Counted from the first letter of the stretch, positions 9,125 through 16,328 are shown. The stretch: 64,000 nucleotides of DNA from Massilia soli (GCF_016809835.1 NZ_JAFBIL020000002.1:496001-560000), one strand, 5' to 3'. Numbers and translations are program-made. Notes: generated from the letters alone by a model not told the origin.

Positions 9125-9163
9125 CGGCGATCCGCGTTCACGGGCGCCGAGCGATTGCCCGGC
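9125..9163. repeat. Copy 2 of the 39-bp direct repeat, at the break of an mrpB fragment
   Basis: These 39 bases match 177-215 with one mismatch. In this copy the second half of the palindrome is missing. The sequence passes directly into the mrpB remnant, where homology to mrpAB ends. The two copies therefore bracket the Mrp-Usp-transpeptidase block. Confidence 0.6.
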
Positions 9164-9450
9164 GCCAAACGCCAGCAAAGGCTGACGGCGGGTGCAGTTC
9201 GCCAACAATCGGCAGCGACAGCAGGGCCGTGTGGCTGGGGTGGAAGGGGGCGCCGAATCCAGGCGCCAATGCCGCGACGCAGGCAGTGGGCAGGCCCCAG
9301 CCGATCCGACGGTGCTGCGCAAGCGAAGGTGAGATTGTACCCAGTCCGTGCCTACCACCAAACACTGCACAATCATCGCCGTGGGAAAAAACAGCCCGAC
9401 AACGAAACAGTCGCCAAGCAGGCTGTGTCCACGCATAAATAAGGTAATAC
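9164..9450 (-). pseudogene. Degraded fragment of a second MrpB (antiporter subunit)
   Basis: On the minus strand one frame reads MRGHSLLGDCFVVGLFF...VVGTDWVQSHLRLR (from about 9436). A different frame continues RRIGWGLPTACVAALAPGFGAPF then LLSLPIVGELHPPSAF (to about 9168). Both parts align with the MrpB part of mrpAB at about 3855-4118 (MRGHNLPGGGFVAGLIF, AGTDWVESHLRLR, WIGWGLLAACATGVGAWLFG, LPVLGELHAPSAF). The frame change between them and the loss of both ends show it is a remnant of a second copy, diverged and truncated at the 39-bp repeat. Confidence 0.8.
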
Positions 9451-9762
9451 GCCCGCTCCTTGTGTCGCAATATTAGTAGCTAGCGGTTACACACTTAGGT
9501 CTCGAGCGGCTTAAATCACGAGCCCTTACAGATCATTTCGTCGACATGCGTATGCTGATTCGTCTTTTGTGACCCGGTCGAATGGCAGAGATTGGGCAAA
9601 GAGCTCTGTCGCTTTCTCATTATCACTAATAATTCGACCTCCGCCCAGCAGAATTACCCAAGACTAGGGCAGGTGATAAAACATTTCTTTTGTAGCTGGA
9701 AATTTGCCGCATCGCAGCTTTCGAGCCTGCAATGTTTCGTATTCTGTGGTTGCGGGCTGCAT
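9451..9762. other. Non-coding, AT-richer stretch between the mrpB remnant and the bacteriocin-like gene
   Basis: I see no gene here. A plus-strand frame at 9592-9852 has no recognisable composition, signal or homology and overlaps the better-supported peptide gene. Base composition is visibly lower in G+C than the flanking housekeeping genes, which suggests acquired DNA. Confidence 0.4.
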
Positions 9763-9791
9763 TTGTCGCACACCTTCCGACCTACTTATCA
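9763..9791 (+). promoter_or_regulatory. Possible weak sigma-70 promoter before the bacteriocin-like gene
   Basis: TTGTCG at 9763-9768 and TTATCA at 9786-9791 are separated by 17 bases. Both hexamers are only partial matches, so this is a candidate only. Confidence 0.25.
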
Positions 9792-9811
9792 TTGGAGAAA
9801 TTATGTAAACA

Positions 9812-10036
9812 TTGTCTTCGCAAGAAATCGACCACGTATCCGGCGGCGCTAGCTTCGGTCAGATTGTCAGCACTGGTGCTATGGTTACTGGGGGTAGCCA
9901 ATTAGGAGCAGCATTTGCAGGTGCGCGGCTTGGAGGGCTCTTCGGTGCCGCAGCCGGGCCAATCGGCGCAGTTGCCGGCGCGGTGGTCGGTGGCGGTCTG
10001 GCCTGGGCGTATTTCTACGCAATCAAGGGAAAGTAA
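9812..10036 (+). CDS. Double-glycine leader bacteriocin-like peptide (start codon compromised)
   Basis: The frame reads LSSQEIDHVSGG, a classic double-glycine leader, followed by a 62-residue glycine/alanine-rich hydrophobic peptide (GGLFGAAAGPIGAVAGAVVGGGLAWAYFYA) like class II bacteriocins and microcins. Such leaders are removed by C39-peptidase ABC exporters during secretion. The ribosome-binding site (GGAG at 9794-9797) is placed for an ATG at 9803, but that ATG is followed at once by TAA; the following codons ACA TTG give the rest of the leader. AAA to TAA in codon 2 would explain this (MKTLSSQEIDHVSGG). A TTG start at 9812 is possible but lies 14 bases from the GGAG. No exporter gene is in the window. 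Confidence 0.7.
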   Translation: MSSQEIDHVSGGASFGQIVSTGAMVTGGSQLGAAFAGARLGGLFGAAAGPIGAVAGAVVGGGLAWAYFYAIKGK

Positions 10037-10122
10037 AGTGGAGTGTTAGGTGCAGCCAGTATCGCGTCATTGCGGCACTGGCGTTTAATCCTGGCGCATC
10101 TTATAGAATAGTCGGAGAAGAG

Positions 10123-10608
10123 ATGATTAACTTGCCCGCTCATCAAATAGTCTCGACGGTAGCTCGGGCATGTCCACCATGGCGCTGTTTTATGCTATTT
10201 CAGTCTTGGTCCCAGTTTCTGAGCTGGGCACTCATTGCGGTTGTGACCTGTCTTGTACTACAAATAATTTTTTCATGGTTAGGCGATGACGAGCTCCCCA
10301 TGTCAGGAATCATGATCGGCGCTGTCTTGGGCTCGACGTGGTCTCTTATTTCTGTGCTTCCAGCTCGCTTCACAATATCACGGGCCAGTCGGGCAACGGT
10401 TTCCTCACTCGCCGACGAGCTCGCAAGCCTCAACTACGTCGTTGCCGAAACCAAGGGAAGCGCTACGATCTACCGGCAGAACTTAAGTCGACTCTTGCGA
10501 TGGGACGAGGGAAATGTGGTAATCAGCCTTGATCGGGATGTAATCGTTGTCGCCGGTGCCCAGGCGGCAGTTCACCGCCTCCGTCGTGAAATTAAAAATG
10601 TTGGGTAG
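10123..10608 (+). CDS. Small two-helix membrane protein, possible immunity protein
   Basis: A 161-residue protein of no recognised family. A hydrophobic segment at about residues 31-50 (FLSWALIAVVTCLVLQIIFSWL) and a second at about 60-80 (MSGIMIGAVLGSTWSLISVLPA) are followed by a soluble domain of about 75 residues (from SLADELASLNYVV to VHRLRREIK). The ATG at 10123 has a GGAG site 5 bases upstream. It lies 86 bases after the bacteriocin-like gene on the same strand and shares its lower G+C. By position and topology it may protect against that peptide; this is inference. Confidence 0.6.
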   Translation: MINLPAHQIVSTVARACPPWRCFMLFQSWSQFLSWALIAVVTCLVLQIIFSWLGDDELPMSGIMIGAVLGSTWSLISVLPARFTISRASRATVSSLADELASLNYVVAETKGSATIYRQNLSRLLRWDEGNVVISLDRDVIVVAGAQAAVHRLRREIKNVG

Positions 10609-10670
10609 TGCGAATTTGGCGAATCAGTTACGCGCCGCGCGGTAAGCCTTCGGCGTTTGTAAAACAAAAA

Positions 10671-10696
10671 AGCAGTTACGATCACTCGTAACTGCT
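10671..10696 (-). terminator. Intrinsic terminator downstream of tRNA-Lys
   Basis: AGCAGTTACG (10671-10680) pairs perfectly with CGTAACTGCT (10687-10696) around a 6-base loop. On the minus strand the stem is followed by a T-rich run (complement of the A-run at 10661-10670), which fits termination of the tRNA-Lys transcript. Confidence 0.75.
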
Positions 10697-10718
10697 TCAT
10701 TTGCTTACTGCGCATTCG

Positions 10719-10794
10719 TGGTAGGCCGTGCGGGATTCGAACCTGCGACCAACGGATTAAAAGTCCGCTGCTCTACCAGCTGAGCTAACGACCC
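10719..10794 (-). tRNA. tRNA-Lys (anticodon TTT)
   Basis: A 76-base cloverleaf on the minus strand with encoded CCA. The anticodon loop is CTTTTAA (anticodon TTT), the D-arm is GCTC/GAGC and the T-loop TTCGAAT. Two features of the 3' half are unusual: the T-stem GCAGG/CCCGC contains an A-C mismatch (A51-C63), and the acceptor stem GGGTCGT/ACGGCCT has G-U pairs at 1-72 and 4-69. The 5' half is normal. Confidence 0.93.
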
Positions 10795-10806
10795 GAAAGA
10801 AGCAAG

Positions 10807-10835
10807 ATTATAGGGGGCGATGGCGATCCTGTCAA
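10807..10835 (-). promoter_or_regulatory. Consensus sigma-70 promoter for tRNA-Lys
   Basis: On the minus strand TTGACA (10830-10835) and TATAAT (10807-10812) match the consensus exactly and are separated by the ideal 17 bases. Transcription would start near 10800, just before the tRNA 5' end. Confidence 0.85.
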
Positions 10836-10866
10836 ATGCCGGACACCACAAAATCCCCGTTTTTTC

Positions 10867-11628
10867 TTACTTCAGTGCAGCTAAACGGCTCTTGGCCGTC
10901 TGCGCGGCAGGCGACTCCGGGTACTTGCTGACCAGCGACTGCAGCGACTTCTTGGCATTTTTCGCATCCTTGAGTTCGATATAGTTGCTGGCGATGTTGA
11001 GCATCGCGTCGGGCGCCTTGGCGCTGTCCTGGTATGTGGTCGCAACCACCTGTTGCGCGGCAATGGACTTCTTGTAATCGCGCAGCGCGTAGTAGGCGGT
11101 GCCGAGCGCGTACTGCGCGTTGGCGGCATAGGCCGACTCTGGATGGCGGCGCACGAATTCCGACAGCGCAGCGGACGCGCCCTTGTAGTCGCCACCCTGC
11201 AGCAGCGCCAGCGCGGCGTCGTAATCCTGCTGTTCGGTCGGCGCGACGGCCGCTTCCTGGCCGTCGATGGTGACCTGGCGCGGCTCGAGCTTCTTGATGC
11301 GCGCGTCGATGTCGGCGTACAGGTCTTTCTGGTTCTTCTGGATGTTGGCCAGTTCGTTGGCCAGTACTTCGACCTGGCCGCGCAGGCGGGCGATTTCCTG
11401 CAGCGTCTGCTCGTGGCGGTTCAGGCCTTCGAGCGCGGAGGTCTTGTCGGACTTGGTCTCGAGGCGCGCATTGAGCTCGCGGCTCAGGTTATCGACCTTG
11501 TTGCGCAGTTCAAGGATGGCGCGGCGCGCTTCATCGTCGCCGAACAGGGCGGCCGAGGCCTGCAGCGGCAGCAGGGCGGCGAACACCAGGCCAGCGGCGG
11601 CCAGGCGGGATTTGGAGAATGTGATCAT
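10867..11628 (-). CDS. cpoB: Tol-Pal system protein CpoB/YbgF
   Basis: A 253-residue periplasmic protein. The signal peptide ends in ASA at about residue 22. It is followed by a coiled coil (about residues 30-105, ARRAILELRNKVDNLSREL...) that mediates trimerisation, and a C-terminal TPR array (about 135-253) with DYDAALALLQGGDYKGA and YALGTAYYALRDYKKS repeats. CpoB links cell-wall synthesis with outer-membrane constriction through TolA and PBP1B in E. coli. The ATG at 11628 is chosen because it begins the signal peptide; the open frame upstream has no homology. Last gene of the tol-pal operon. Confidence 0.92.
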   Translation of the reverse strand: MITFSKSRLAAAGLVFAALLPLQASAALFGDDEARRAILELRNKVDNLSRELNARLETKSDKTSALEGLNRHEQTLQEIARLRGQVEVLANELANIQKNQKDLYADIDARIKKLEPRQVTIDGQEAAVAPTEQQDYDAALALLQGGDYKGASAALSEFVRRHPESAYAANAQYALGTAYYALRDYKKSIAAQQVVATTYQDSAKAPDAMLNIASNYIELKDAKNAKKSLQSLVSKYPESPAAQTAKSRLAALK

Positions 11629-11768
11629 AGTCGTGACTCTTTCAAAACCGGATGTCGAATCTGTACTGCTTGCTTGGCAAGGACGGCGCTTGCGCCGCTT
11701 GCGTCGGGCCCTACAATAACACGGGGCGCAAGCGCCCCGTTGTCTATCTCTGGTACCGCTGTCAGATA

Positions 11769-12287
11769 TTAATAGACGATGTCGGCACGACGGTTTTCCG
11801 ACCATGCCGCTTCGGACGAGCCGGTTGCTTTCGGCTTTTCTTCGCCCAGCGATACGGCTTCCATCTGCGACTCGGCCACGCCCAGCGCTGCCATCGACTT
11901 GCGAACTGCTTCAGCACGCTTCTGGCCCAGTGCCAGGTTGTACTCGGTGCCGCCGCGCTCGTCGGTGTTACCTTGGATCAGGATCTTGCGTTCCTTGTTC
12001 TTGTTCAGGTAGCCCGAGTGGTTCTCAACCACCGACTTGCCGTCGTCGCGCACAACGTAGCTGTCGTAGTCGAAGTAGACGCTGCGGTTAGCCAGAACGC
12101 CTTTTGGATCGTTCAGCGGGTCTACCGAGCCGGTTTCGACTGGACGAACGTCACGGGCGTCGGTCACTGGCGCTGCTGCTGGTGCCGTTTCAACGACAGG
12201 TGCGTCGTTCAGTTTGACTGGCGAGCTGCAAGCTGCGAGCAGGGCTGCGCTCGTGATGATGAAGGCTACGCTCTTAATATTGCGCAT
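11769..12287 (-). CDS. pal: Peptidoglycan-associated lipoprotein Pal
   Basis: A 172-residue outer-membrane lipoprotein. The signal peptide ends in lipobox LLAAC with the lipidated cysteine at residue 20. After a proline/alanine-rich linker comes an OmpA-like domain starting NRSVYFDYDSYVV and containing GNTDERGGTEYNLALGQKRAEAV, whose aspartate and arginine bind diaminopimelate of peptidoglycan. It interacts with TolB and anchors the outer membrane during division. It lies between tolB and cpoB in the standard order. Confidence 0.96.
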   Translation of the reverse strand: MRNIKSVAFIITSAALLAACSSPVKLNDAPVVETAPAAAPVTDARDVRPVETGSVDPLNDPKGVLANRSVYFDYDSYVVRDDGKSVVENHSGYLNKNKERKILIQGNTDERGGTEYNLALGQKRAEAVRKSMAALGVAESQMEAVSLGEEKPKATGSSEAAWSENRRADIVY

Positions 12288-12316
12288 GGTTTTTCTCCTG
12301 GTCGGTGGTTAAAAAA

Positions 12317-13579
12317 TTACTTCATGAAGGGACCCCAGTTGGGCTCCCTGATGTTTCCTGCTTGGGTTGTTAAGCGCTGCTTGACGCGTCCATCGACGGA
12401 CACCACGGCGAGCGACGTACGTCCCCCTCCTTTGGTCGCATACATGATGTACTTGCCGTTAGGCGAAAAACTCGGTTCAGTGGCCTGGTCGGCCAGGCGG
12501 ATTTCCTGGCGGCTGGCCAGGTCCATCGCATACAGCGAGAAGCCGTCACGCTGCGAAATCCAGGCCAGCGTCTTGCCGTCGGACGATACGCGAGGGCTGA
12601 TGTTGTAGCTGCCGGTAAAGGTGACACGGGTCGCGGCGCCGCCGCTGGCCGCCATGCGGTAGATTTGCGGACCACCGCTGCGGTCGCTCGTGAAGTAGAT
12701 GTGCTGGCCATCGGCCGACCATTGCGGCTCGGTATCGATGCCATTGCTGTTCGACAGGCGGCGCAGTCCGCCGCCATCGGCGTTGACGCTGTAGACCTGG
12801 GTGTGGCCGTCTTTCGACAGCGACACCACCAGCTTCGAGCCATCCGGCGACCATGACGGTGCCGAGTTGCTGCCTTTTTCATTGACGACGATCTTGCGCC
12901 CGCCGGTGACGAGGTTTTGCACGTAGATCACCGGCTTGCGCTTCTCGAACGATACGTAGGCGACCTTGGTGCCGTCGGGCGACCACGATGGCGAGATGAT
13001 CGGCTCGTTCGAGCGCACTGCGACCTGGGTGCCTTCGCCGTCGGCGTCGGCGATTTCGAGACGGTAATCTTTAGCGGCGCGGTTTTCGTTGACGTAGGCG
13101 ATGCGGGTGGCAAAGGCGCCGCGGGTGCCGGTCAGTTTTTCGTAGATGTCGTCGGCAATCTTGTGGGCTGCCAGGCGCGCGTAGCGCGGGGTAGGGGTCT
13201 GGCCGAGGGCCGAGATTTCGCTCGATTTGATGGTGTCGTGCAGCTCGTAGCGCACGTTGAAGTTACCGTTGGCCAGCTTTTGAACGCTGCCAACGACGAG
13301 CGCATCGGCGCCGCGCGATTTCCACTGGCCATAATCGATAGGGGAGGTCTCGGACAGCACCGTGCCGGCATCGATGACCTTGAAGATGCCGCTGCGCTCC
13401 AGGTCGGCCCTGATGATGGCCGACATTTGCGCTGGCGCGACGCCTTCGTCGGCAAACATGGCGACGGCGATCGGAATCTGGCCGCTGCTGACACCGGCAA
13501 TTTCAACTTTAAGCTGGGCGTTCGCGCTGGCGCCGACTACGACGGCAGCGCTGAAAAACAGGTAACTGAGTTTTTTCAT
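12317..13579 (-). CDS. tolB: Tol-Pal system periplasmic beta-propeller protein TolB
   Basis: A 420-residue protein with a signal peptide (MKKLSYLFFSAAVVVGASANA), a mixed N-terminal domain (about 22-165) and a six-bladed beta-propeller made of repeated WSPDG(T/S)K(L/V)A-type PD40 units (for example SPSWSPDGTKVAYVS, APSWSPDGSKLVVSL). TolB exchanges between Pal and TolA/OmpF in the periplasm and is also a common entry point for colicins. It is encoded between tolA and pal, 29 bases upstream of pal. Confidence 0.96.
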   Translation of the reverse strand: MKKLSYLFFSAAVVVGASANAQLKVEIAGVSSGQIPIAVAMFADEGVAPAQMSAIIRADLERSGIFKVIDAGTVLSETSPIDYGQWKSRGADALVVGSVQKLANGNFNVRYELHDTIKSSEISALGQTPTPRYARLAAHKIADDIYEKLTGTRGAFATRIAYVNENRAAKDYRLEIADADGEGTQVAVRSNEPIISPSWSPDGTKVAYVSFEKRKPVIYVQNLVTGGRKIVVNEKGSNSAPSWSPDGSKLVVSLSKDGHTQVYSVNADGGGLRRLSNSNGIDTEPQWSADGQHIYFTSDRSGGPQIYRMAASGGAATRVTFTGSYNISPRVSSDGKTLAWISQRDGFSLYAMDLASRQEIRLADQATEPSFSPNGKYIMYATKGGGRTSLAVVSVDGRVKQRLTTQAGNIREPNWGPFMK

Positions 13580-13617
13580 GGGTCCGTTCTATCCAGGTTC
13601 GTGGTCCCGACCAGGCC

Positions 13618-14529
13618 TCAATCGAGGTCCTTCATCGAGAATCCGATTTCAAGTGTTCGTTCTACCGTACCATCTTTCTTCTTGGGTAGTGGTGACGATT
13701 TGATAATGCCTTTCTCGACGGCATCGTCAAACGAGTCCACGCCACTGCTCTTGATCTTGCGTGCCGAGATAATATCGCCGGTCGGCAACTGGTCGACCTT
13801 GAAGACGACCCGCGGGTTGCCGGCGACATTGGTATTGCCGAGGAAGGTCGTGTTGCTCTTGACCTTGGCCGTGATGCTGGCGATGTAGCCGCTGTCGATG
13901 CGCGGGGCGGTGGCCTTGGCGGCGCTGCCGCTGGTGCCGATCGCGCCGGTGATGCGCTGCATTTCCGCGGCGCGCAAGGCGTCGAGCTTCTTCTTCTCGG
14001 CGGCCTCGGCTTTCGCCTTGGCCAGCTTCTCGGCTTTCTCCTGCTTTTGCTTCTCAGCCAGTTCCTGTTTCTTTTTTTCTTCTTCCAGCTTCTTGGCTTT
14101 TGCGTCGGCCAGTTTTTGGTCGGCGATTTTTTTCTCGGCGAGCTTCTTCTCGGCGAGCTTCTTTTCCTCGCGCTCCTTCAATTCCTTGGCGCGCAAGCGT
14201 GCCTGCTCCAGCGCGATATCCGGCGGCTTCGGCGTCGGCTCGACCTCGGGCGGGCGCTCGACCGGCTTGGGCGGCGCAGGCGGCGGATCCGGCTCGACCT
14301 TCGGCGCCGGCGCCGGCTCGGGCGGCGGGGCGGCCGACTGCACCTTCATGTCCCACACTTCGGCCTCGACCGCGACCGGCGGCGTGCTCTGCCAGCTGAC
14401 GCCGGCCCACAGGAAGAACAGCAAGCCGGCGTGCACCACCACCGCCAGCGTGAGGGCACGCCAGCGGCTCGGTTCCGGCGGCACGCGGTAGGGCGTGCTG
14501 TCGAGGGCGGCAGGGTTCATCGTGGCCAT
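13618..14529 (-). CDS. tolA: Tol-Pal system inner-membrane protein TolA
   Basis: A 303-residue protein. There is one membrane helix near the N-terminus (about 26-45), a proline-rich stretch (about 65-100), and a long Lys/Ala/Glu helical domain II (about 105-195) with imperfect repeats of EKKLAEKKLA type that spans the periplasm. The C-terminal domain III ends in EIGFSM and is TonB-like. TolA transmits proton-motive force from TolQR to TolB-Pal. The start may be ATG 14529 or ATG 14520; neither has a clear ribosome-binding site. It follows tolR by 7 bases. Confidence 0.93.
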   Translation of the reverse strand: MATMNPAALDSTPYRVPPEPSRWRALTLAVVVHAGLLFFLWAGVSWQSTPPVAVEAEVWDMKVQSAAPPPEPAPAPKVEPDPPPAPPKPVERPPEVEPTPKPPDIALEQARLRAKELKEREEKKLAEKKLAEKKIADQKLADAKAKKLEEEKKKQELAEKQKQEKAEKLAKAKAEAAEKKKLDALRAAEMQRITGAIGTSGSAAKATAPRIDSGYIASITAKVKSNTTFLGNTNVAGNPRVVFKVDQLPTGDIISARKIKSSGVDSFDDAVEKGIIKSSPLPKKKDGTVERTLEIGFSMKDLD

Positions 14530-14536
14530 TGCGTCA

Positions 14537-14971
14537 TCATCTGGTGGCGAGTCCGACCCGGTTGATTCCCATCTTTTTCGCTTCCGAAATCAACTGGATC
14601 ACGTCGTCGTACTTGCTGTCGCGGTCGCCCGAAATCATCACCGGGTAGTCGGGGTTTTCCGCATGCAGCGCGCGCAGGCGCAGCAGCACGGCGCTGCGGT
14701 CGGGCGCATCTTCGGCCGCCACCGGGTTCTTGCCGTTGACGCCGATGCTCAGGGTGGCGTCGGGCTTGAGCACGATCTGGATGTACTGGTCCGGCGGGGC
14801 GGCCGATTTCTCGGCGCTCGGCAGGTTGACCACGTTCGGCTCGTTGTTGGCCGGCACCGCCATGAAGATGATCAGCAAGACCAGCATGACGTCGATGTAG
14901 GGCACGACGTTGATTTCCGACTTGAACTTTCGTCCGCGTCCGCCGCGCAGGCTGCTGGAGAATGAAGCCAT
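14537..14971 (-). CDS. tolR: Tol-Pal system proton channel subunit TolR
   Basis: A 144-residue ExbD/TolR family protein. The single membrane helix contains the channel aspartate in VVPYIDVMLVLLIIFM (Asp27), equivalent to Asp23 of E. coli TolR. The periplasmic domain ends with YPVMISGDRDSKYDDVIQLISEAKKMGINRVGLAT. With TolQ it forms the proton-driven motor for TolA. It sits between tolQ and tolA. Confidence 0.95.
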   Translation of the reverse strand: MASFSSSLRGGRGRKFKSEINVVPYIDVMLVLLIIFMAVPANNEPNVVNLPSAEKSAAPPDQYIQIVLKPDATLSIGVNGKNPVAAEDAPDRSAVLLRLRALHAENPDYPVMISGDRDSKYDDVIQLISEAKKMGINRVGLATR

Positions 14972-14985
14972 GTCTGCCTTTTCGC

Positions 14986-15669
14986 TTAACGGGACTGGCG
15001 TTGCAGGATGTTCGAGAATTCTTCAACGAAGCTCTCGAAACGGATCGCAAGGCGGTCGATGTCGTGGGTGAAACGGTTGTAGGCGACGACCGCAGGGATC
15101 GCGGCGAACAAGCCGATGGCGGTGGCGATCAGCGCCTCGGCGATGCCGGGCGCGACAGTGGCCAGGGTGGCCTGCTGCACGCTGGCCAGGCCGCGGAACG
15201 CGTTCATGATGCCCCACACCGTGCCCAGCAGGCCGATGTACGGCGACACCGAGCCGACCGAGGCGAGGAAGTTCAGGTGCGAATCGAGGCCGTCGATTTC
15301 GCGCTGGAATGCGGCGCGCATGGCGCGGCGGGCGCCATCGAGGACGGCGCCGACGTCGAGCGCCTCGCGCGTTGCGGCCTTGCCCTTGACGAATTCGCCC
15401 ATGCCCGCTTCAAAGATGCGCGCCAGTGCGCCGCCCTGGTCGCGGTTGCTGCTGGCGCTCTGGTGCAGCGCATGCAGGTTGCCGCCGGCCCAGAAACTGC
15501 GTTCGAACTGCTCGGTCTGGCGACGGGCCGCGCGGATGGCAAACATTTTGCGGAATATATAGGTCCAGCTAACAAGCGAGAGGCCCAGCAGCAACGCCAT
15601 GATCAGCTGCACAATCAGGTGCGCATTGCTGATCAGCGCGAGGAAGGAAAGGTCTTGGGCTACATTCAT
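14986..15669 (-). CDS. tolQ: Tol-Pal system proton channel subunit TolQ
   Basis: A 227-residue MotA/TolQ/ExbB family membrane protein with three helices. One is near the N-terminus (LIVQLIMALLLGLSLVSWTYIF) and two are in the C-terminal half (around SPYIGLLGTVWGIMNAF and IATAIGLFAAIPAVVAYN), which carry the polar residues lining the proton channel. It assembles with TolR as the stator energising TolA. It follows ybgC in the usual operon order. Confidence 0.95.
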   Translation of the reverse strand: MNVAQDLSFLALISNAHLIVQLIMALLLGLSLVSWTYIFRKMFAIRAARRQTEQFERSFWAGGNLHALHQSASSNRDQGGALARIFEAGMGEFVKGKAATREALDVGAVLDGARRAMRAAFQREIDGLDSHLNFLASVGSVSPYIGLLGTVWGIMNAFRGLASVQQATLATVAPGIAEALIATAIGLFAAIPAVVAYNRFTHDIDRLAIRFESFVEEFSNILQRQSR

Positions 15670-15702
15670 TGGATAAGTGTCTTGTCTTGTAATGTGTATG
15701 GG

Positions 15703-16119
15703 TCAGGCGGCACGCATTTTAGCAGCGCTTGCCTCTGGCAGTGAGCGCGGACGCAAGGTCGCGGCATCGACGCAGCCGACTTTGACGACGGCCGAGGCCA
15801 GCAGCGTATCACCGCACCAGGCCTGCTGGGCGAAACTGACCGAGGCGCGGCCCAGTTTCTCGATGCTCAGCGTTAATTTTAGTACATCATCGAGGCGGGC
15901 TGGCGCGTGATAGTCCACGCTGGCGCTCTTGACGACGAAGATCGCCCCATCCTCGTTGAGCAAGGCCTGCTGGGAAACGCCGGCAGCGCGCAGCCACTCG
16001 GTGCGCGCGCGCTCGAAAAATTTCAGGTAATTCGCGTAAAAAACGATACCGCCGGCATCGGTATCTTCGTAGTACACCCGGACAGTCCAGGTAAATGCTT
16101 GGGGCATTTCAGTTGTCAT
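15703..16119 (-). CDS. ybgC: Tol-Pal-associated acyl-CoA thioesterase YbgC
   Basis: A 138-residue hot-dog fold thioesterase. The signature YYEDTDAGGIVFYANYLKFFERARTEWLR carries the catalytic aspartate (Asp21). YbgC hydrolyses acyl-CoA or acyl-ACP thioesters in the cytoplasm and is conserved as first gene of tol-pal operons, though its role in the Tol machine is unclear. The ATG at 16119 gives the usual family length. It is the first gene of the minus-strand operon, so the operon promoter should lie in 16120-16230. Confidence 0.94.
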   Translation of the reverse strand: MTTEMPQAFTWTVRVYYEDTDAGGIVFYANYLKFFERARTEWLRAAGVSQQALLNEDGAIFVVKSASVDYHAPARLDDVLKLTLSIEKLGRASVSFAQQAWCGDTLLASAVVKVGCVDAATLRPRSLPEASAAKMRAA

Positions 16120-16225
16120 AAGTGAATTTGGGCAACATTCTATCCTAAAATACGCGCCGCTATGTTCTCAAGCGTACACATGGCGCCGCGAAAGCAGCGC
16201 ATCCAAGCCGCGTAAGCGTACGCAA

Positions 16226-16297
16226 CATTCCAAAATCGGGGACAGACCACCATTTTGGAATCTTCCAAAATGGTGGTCTGTCCCCGATTTTGGAATG
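16226..16297. repeat. Perfect 35-bp inverted repeat with 2-base loop
   Basis: The left arm (16226-16260) and right arm (16263-16297) are exact reverse complements around TC. Each arm contains GGGGACAGACCACC or its complement. Part of the motif recurs at 16300-16325 (TGTCCCCGAT). The element is intergenic between ybgC and the YdfG-like gene, with no T-run typical of terminators. Its function is unknown; it may be a mobile palindrome of the kind mobilised in trans by REP-associated tyrosine transposases. Confidence 0.8.
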
Positions 16298-16328
16298 GTT
16301 GTCCCCGATGCCGGTATCTTGGAATTGG

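Noticed and set aside
9592-9852. 86-residue plus-strand frame before the bacteriocin-like gene
   Set aside because: No homology or signal, and it overlaps the better-supported leader peptide in another frame.
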